The translations under genes and the position numbers were made by a program. From Oscillospiraceae bacterium NTUH-002-81 (GTDB lineage: Bacteria; Bacillota; Clostridia; Lachnospirales; Lachnospiraceae): 64,000 nt of DNA. Under the pieces are notes generated by a model, which was given only the letters and a program-made list of their open reading frames with translations, did no database searches and was not told the origin of the DNA. Each line of letters opens with the position of its first letter. Position 1 is the first letter of the stretch. Shown one piece after another: positions 62,118 to 64,000 of the stretch. The DNA lies in the NCBI GenBank assembly GCA_032620915.1, contig CP136052.1, positions 2,720,001 to 2,784,000 on the forward strand, in the 5' to 3' direction.

Positions 62118-62287
62118 GATTTTCACCTCATATAAAATATTTTATGTGAACTTCACCCCGCATGCATCTTCGGCATCCGGCGGCCTGGTTCCCGGCCAAT
62201 ACTGCTCTGATCTTGCCACAGTAAGATATCCCGGGCGATCCCTGCAAGTCCCTGCAGTTCCCCACTGAGCCACATATACTCAATAGC
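62118..62287 (-). promoter_or_regulatory. rpmE 5' leader, possible L31 autoregulatory RNA
   Basis: From the predicted start near 62287 to the start codon are about 170 bases with GC-rich stretches able to pair, such as GGCATGC and GCATGCGGGG-side segments. L31 leaders have been described in several phyla. I did not match this one to a known L31 motif. Confidence 0.4.
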
Positions 62288-62293
62288 TTATAT

Positions 62294-62322
62294 ATTGTAG
62301 CATGCCATTTTCCAAAATGCAA
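62294..62322 (-). promoter_or_regulatory. rpmE promoter
   Basis: On the minus strand TTGCAT, a 17-base spacer, then TACAAT. Confidence 0.7.
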
Positions 62323-62360
62323 GAAATTTCTTTTGCAAAATCGCTCTTTAAAAATCTCTG

Positions 62361-62389
62361 TTGTAATCCGGGAAATATCCTTTTATAAT
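62361..62389 (+). promoter_or_regulatory. Promoter upstream of element B and the malic enzyme
   Basis: TTGTAA, a 17-base spacer, then TATAAT. The predicted start near 62396 coincides with the 5' arm of element B. Confidence 0.75.
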
Positions 62390-62397
62390 AGTATCGT

Positions 62398-62645
62398 TAC
62401 AGTTCACTTGTAGATTCATGCGGACAGATTTCATGCTTGCATAAAAAGCTGTCTGCATGAATCTACGAAGGGAGCGCCTGGATATGAGCAAAAATGAGCT
62501 GCGAAGCAGCGGAGAGCGCGTCAGCGTGATTTTGCGAATGGCGCGTGTGAACTGTAATAAAATGAGCATAAAAGTGGGATGTAAATCCCACGATATGCGA
62601 ATAGCGGTTGAATTGTGAGAGTGCACAGCACGGAACAATTCACAG
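62398..62645 (+). repeat. Structured intergenic element, copy B (candidate leader RNA, two modules)
   Basis: Module 1 (62398-62557) is closed by a perfect 11-bp helix TTACAGTTCAC/GTGAACTGTAA. It holds a CATGCTTGCAT hairpin, GAGCGCCTGGATATGAGCAAAAAT, GAGCTGCgaaGCAGC, AGAGCGCGTCAGCGTGA and TTTTGCGAATGGCGCG. Module 2 (62558-62645) has GAGCATAAAA, GTGGGAT-gtaa-ATCCCAC, ATATGCGAATAG and GTGCACAGCACGGA inside TGAATTGT/ACAATTCA. It lies between a promoter and the malic enzyme start. Confidence 0.75.
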
Positions 62646-62684
62646 GTATCATACTCGATTAATTATTTTGCTGGAGGAATCGTA

Positions 62685-63839
62685 ATGACGCTGAACGAGA
62701 AAGCACTGATGCTGCACGAACAATGGCAGGGCAAGGTGGAGACCGTCTCCGCTTCCCCTTTAAAAAACCGGGAGGATCTGGCCATGGCCTACACCCCCGG
62801 TGTTGCAGAGCCCTGCCGGGCCATCGCCCAGCATCCCGAAGCTGTGTATAAATATACGATGAAGGGCAACACCGTTGCCGTTATCTCGGACGGCAGCGCC
62901 GTTCTGGGGCTGGGCAATATCGGCCCCTATGCGGCCATGCCTGTCATGGAGGGAAAGTCCTGCCTGTTCAAGGAGTTCGGCGGCGTGAATTCCGTGCCGA
63001 TCTGTCTGGACACCCAGGACACCGAGGAGATCATCCGCGTGGTAAAAGCCATTGCCCCGGGCTTTGGTGGCATCAATCTGGAGGATATCTCCGCGCCCCG
63101 CTGTTTTGAGATCGAAGAACGGCTGAAAGCAGAGCTGGACATCCCGGTGTTCCACGATGACCAGCACGGCACCGCCATCGTGGTGCTGGCCGCTGCCATC
63201 AATGCCCTGAAAGTCACCGGCCGGAAGAAAGAGGACTGCAAGATCGTAGTCAACGGTGCCGGAAGCGCAGGCATTGCCATTACCAAACTGCTGCTGTCCT
63301 ACGGTTTCCCCTACGTGATCATGTGTGATAAATCCGGCATTCTGCACAAGGGTTCGGAAAACCTGAACTGGATGCAGCAGAGGATGATGGAGACCACCAA
63401 CCCGGAGGGCCGCACCGGCACCCTGGCAGATGCCCTGAGGGGTGCGGATATTTTTGTGGGCGTCTCTGCGCCTCACATTGTTACCCCGGAAATGGTTGCT
63501 TCCATGAACAGGGATGCCATCATTTTCGCCATGGCCAACCCCGAACCGGAAATCATGCCGGATGTGGCTAAGGCAGCCGGTGCCCGGGTGGTAGGAACAG
63601 GCCGTTCCGATTTCCCGAACCAGATCAACAATGTGGTGGCTTTCCCCGGCATTTTTAAAGGGGCGCTGGAAGGCCGTGCCCGCCAGATCACCGAGGAAAT
63701 GAAGCTGGCTGCAGCGCTGGCCATCGCCGGACTGGTTCCCGAGGAAGAGTTGAACGAAGACAACATCATGCCGGAAGCGTTTAATCCTGCCGTGGCTGAA
63801 GCCGTCAGCCAGGCCGTGAAAGATCATATTCCTGCATGA
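62685..63839 (+). CDS. Malic enzyme (malate oxidoreductase, decarboxylating)
   Basis: Protein of 384 aa, the short bacterial form. It converts malate to pyruvate and CO2 with NAD(P)+. Motifs are AYTPGVAEPCRAI (catalytic Tyr region), DGSAVLGLGNIGP, FHDDQHGTAIV (metal-binding) and VNGAGSAGIAITKLLL (dinucleotide). GGAGG precedes the ATG. Cofactor preference cannot be told by eye. Its leader carries element B. Confidence 0.95.
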   Translation: MTLNEKALMLHEQWQGKVETVSASPLKNREDLAMAYTPGVAEPCRAIAQHPEAVYKYTMKGNTVAVISDGSAVLGLGNIGPYAAMPVMEGKSCLFKEFGGVNSVPICLDTQDTEEIIRVVKAIAPGFGGINLEDISAPRCFEIEERLKAELDIPVFHDDQHGTAIVVLAAAINALKVTGRKKEDCKIVVNGAGSAGIAITKLLLSYGFPYVIMCDKSGILHKGSENLNWMQQRMMETTNPEGRTGTLADALRGADIFVGVSAPHIVTPEMVASMNRDAIIFAMANPEPEIMPDVAKAAGARVVGTGRSDFPNQINNVVAFPGIFKGALEGRARQITEEMKLAAALAIAGLVPEEELNEDNIMPEAFNPAVAEAVSQAVKDHIPA

Positions 63840-64000
63840 ATACAGACATGATACACCCAATAAAGCCACACGTGAACCATCAAACGCAGACGGGCACACT
63901 GCCAGCTTCGGGGACCTGTGGGCAGCCAAGGCAAACTTGCCAGTCCAGTTGCGAAGAACATCCGCAGGCTCACCAGCAGCAAACGTCCACTGTCCGCCCT
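63840..64000. other. Right edge, no gene supported
   Basis: A plus-strand frame from ATG 63848 stays open to the edge (51 codons, rich in Gln, Thr, His) but has no ribosome binding site, and a minus-strand frame is open too. No terminator for the malic enzyme was seen. Confidence 0.4.

Noticed and set aside
61694..62557. Elements A and B as a miniature transposon with terminal inverted repeats
   Set aside because: The outer arms differ between copies (AAACAGTTCA, TTACAGTTCAC, ATCGGATGCT, GCTCCCAA) while staying complementary within each copy. Transposon ends should be conserved in sequence. No target-site duplication was seen. Structure conservation fits better, though mobility is not excluded.
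63848..64000. Open plus-strand frame running off the right edge
   Set aside because: No ribosome binding site and unusual composition; too short to judge.

Overview
The window most resembles a gut-type Clostridia chromosome, probably Lachnospiraceae (Bacillota). I infer this from the strong AGGAGG ribosome binding sites, a T-box leader, type III glutamine synthetases, an mglBAC galactose transporter next to a YesM/YesN-type two-component system, a CdaR-type regulator, a Cys4 L31 protein, and a large surface protein with a variant sorting signal. No species can be named from sequence alone. No rRNA, tRNA, CRISPR array, intact prophage or insertion sequence was found.

Layout: 1-10100 is a minus-strand catabolic/redox region. 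It holds a DctM-type permease (cut by the left edge), an AraC regulator, a five-gene flavin/iron-sulfur dehydrogenase of the D-amino acid/sarcosine/HcnABC kind, two 2-hydroxyacid dehydrogenases, an aminotransferase and an AEC carrier. 10366-16042 has lysA, a MATE exporter, a small membrane protein, an orphan binding lipoprotein and an HTH/membrane-protein pair. 16384-19908 encodes the surface protein. 20341-28620 is mostly stress and nitrogen genes: Hsp20, a CLC channel, a T-box-controlled aminotransferase and two tandem type III glutamine synthetases. 28900-30790 is a decayed patch with frameshifted small genes and two gene remnants joined head to tail. 30879-41743 is sugar-related: fba, two sugar-binding proteins, a sensor kinase and response regulator, and mglBAC. 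42148-51110 is largely envelope and division: a lipid kinase, a D-lactate-type dehydrogenase, CtpA, an EnvC-like M23 hydrolase, FtsX, FtsE, CdaR and a WecG-like enzyme. 51105-62117 is housekeeping: nadE, Hsp33, hisC, prfA-prmC, rpmE and others. A malic enzyme ends the window.

Two cross-cutting observations matter most. First, at least five intergenic regions carry one family of structured elements of about 120-225 nt. They share a G(CUUG)C-capped hairpin, a helix that varies as GCATA/TATGC, GCAAAA/TTTTGC or ACGAAC/GTTCGT, a small AGAG-N3-nCA-N3'-CGR hairpin and, in most copies, a closing helix whose sequence differs between copies but stays complementary. Four copies start at predicted promoters, so they look like transcribed 5' leaders. 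I do not recognise the family. Second, at least eight genes, several of them normally essential or conserved, are broken by single-base shifts, nearly all +1 in homopolymers. This points to sequence error rather than gene decay, and it also explains an apparent MATE-LysA fusion.
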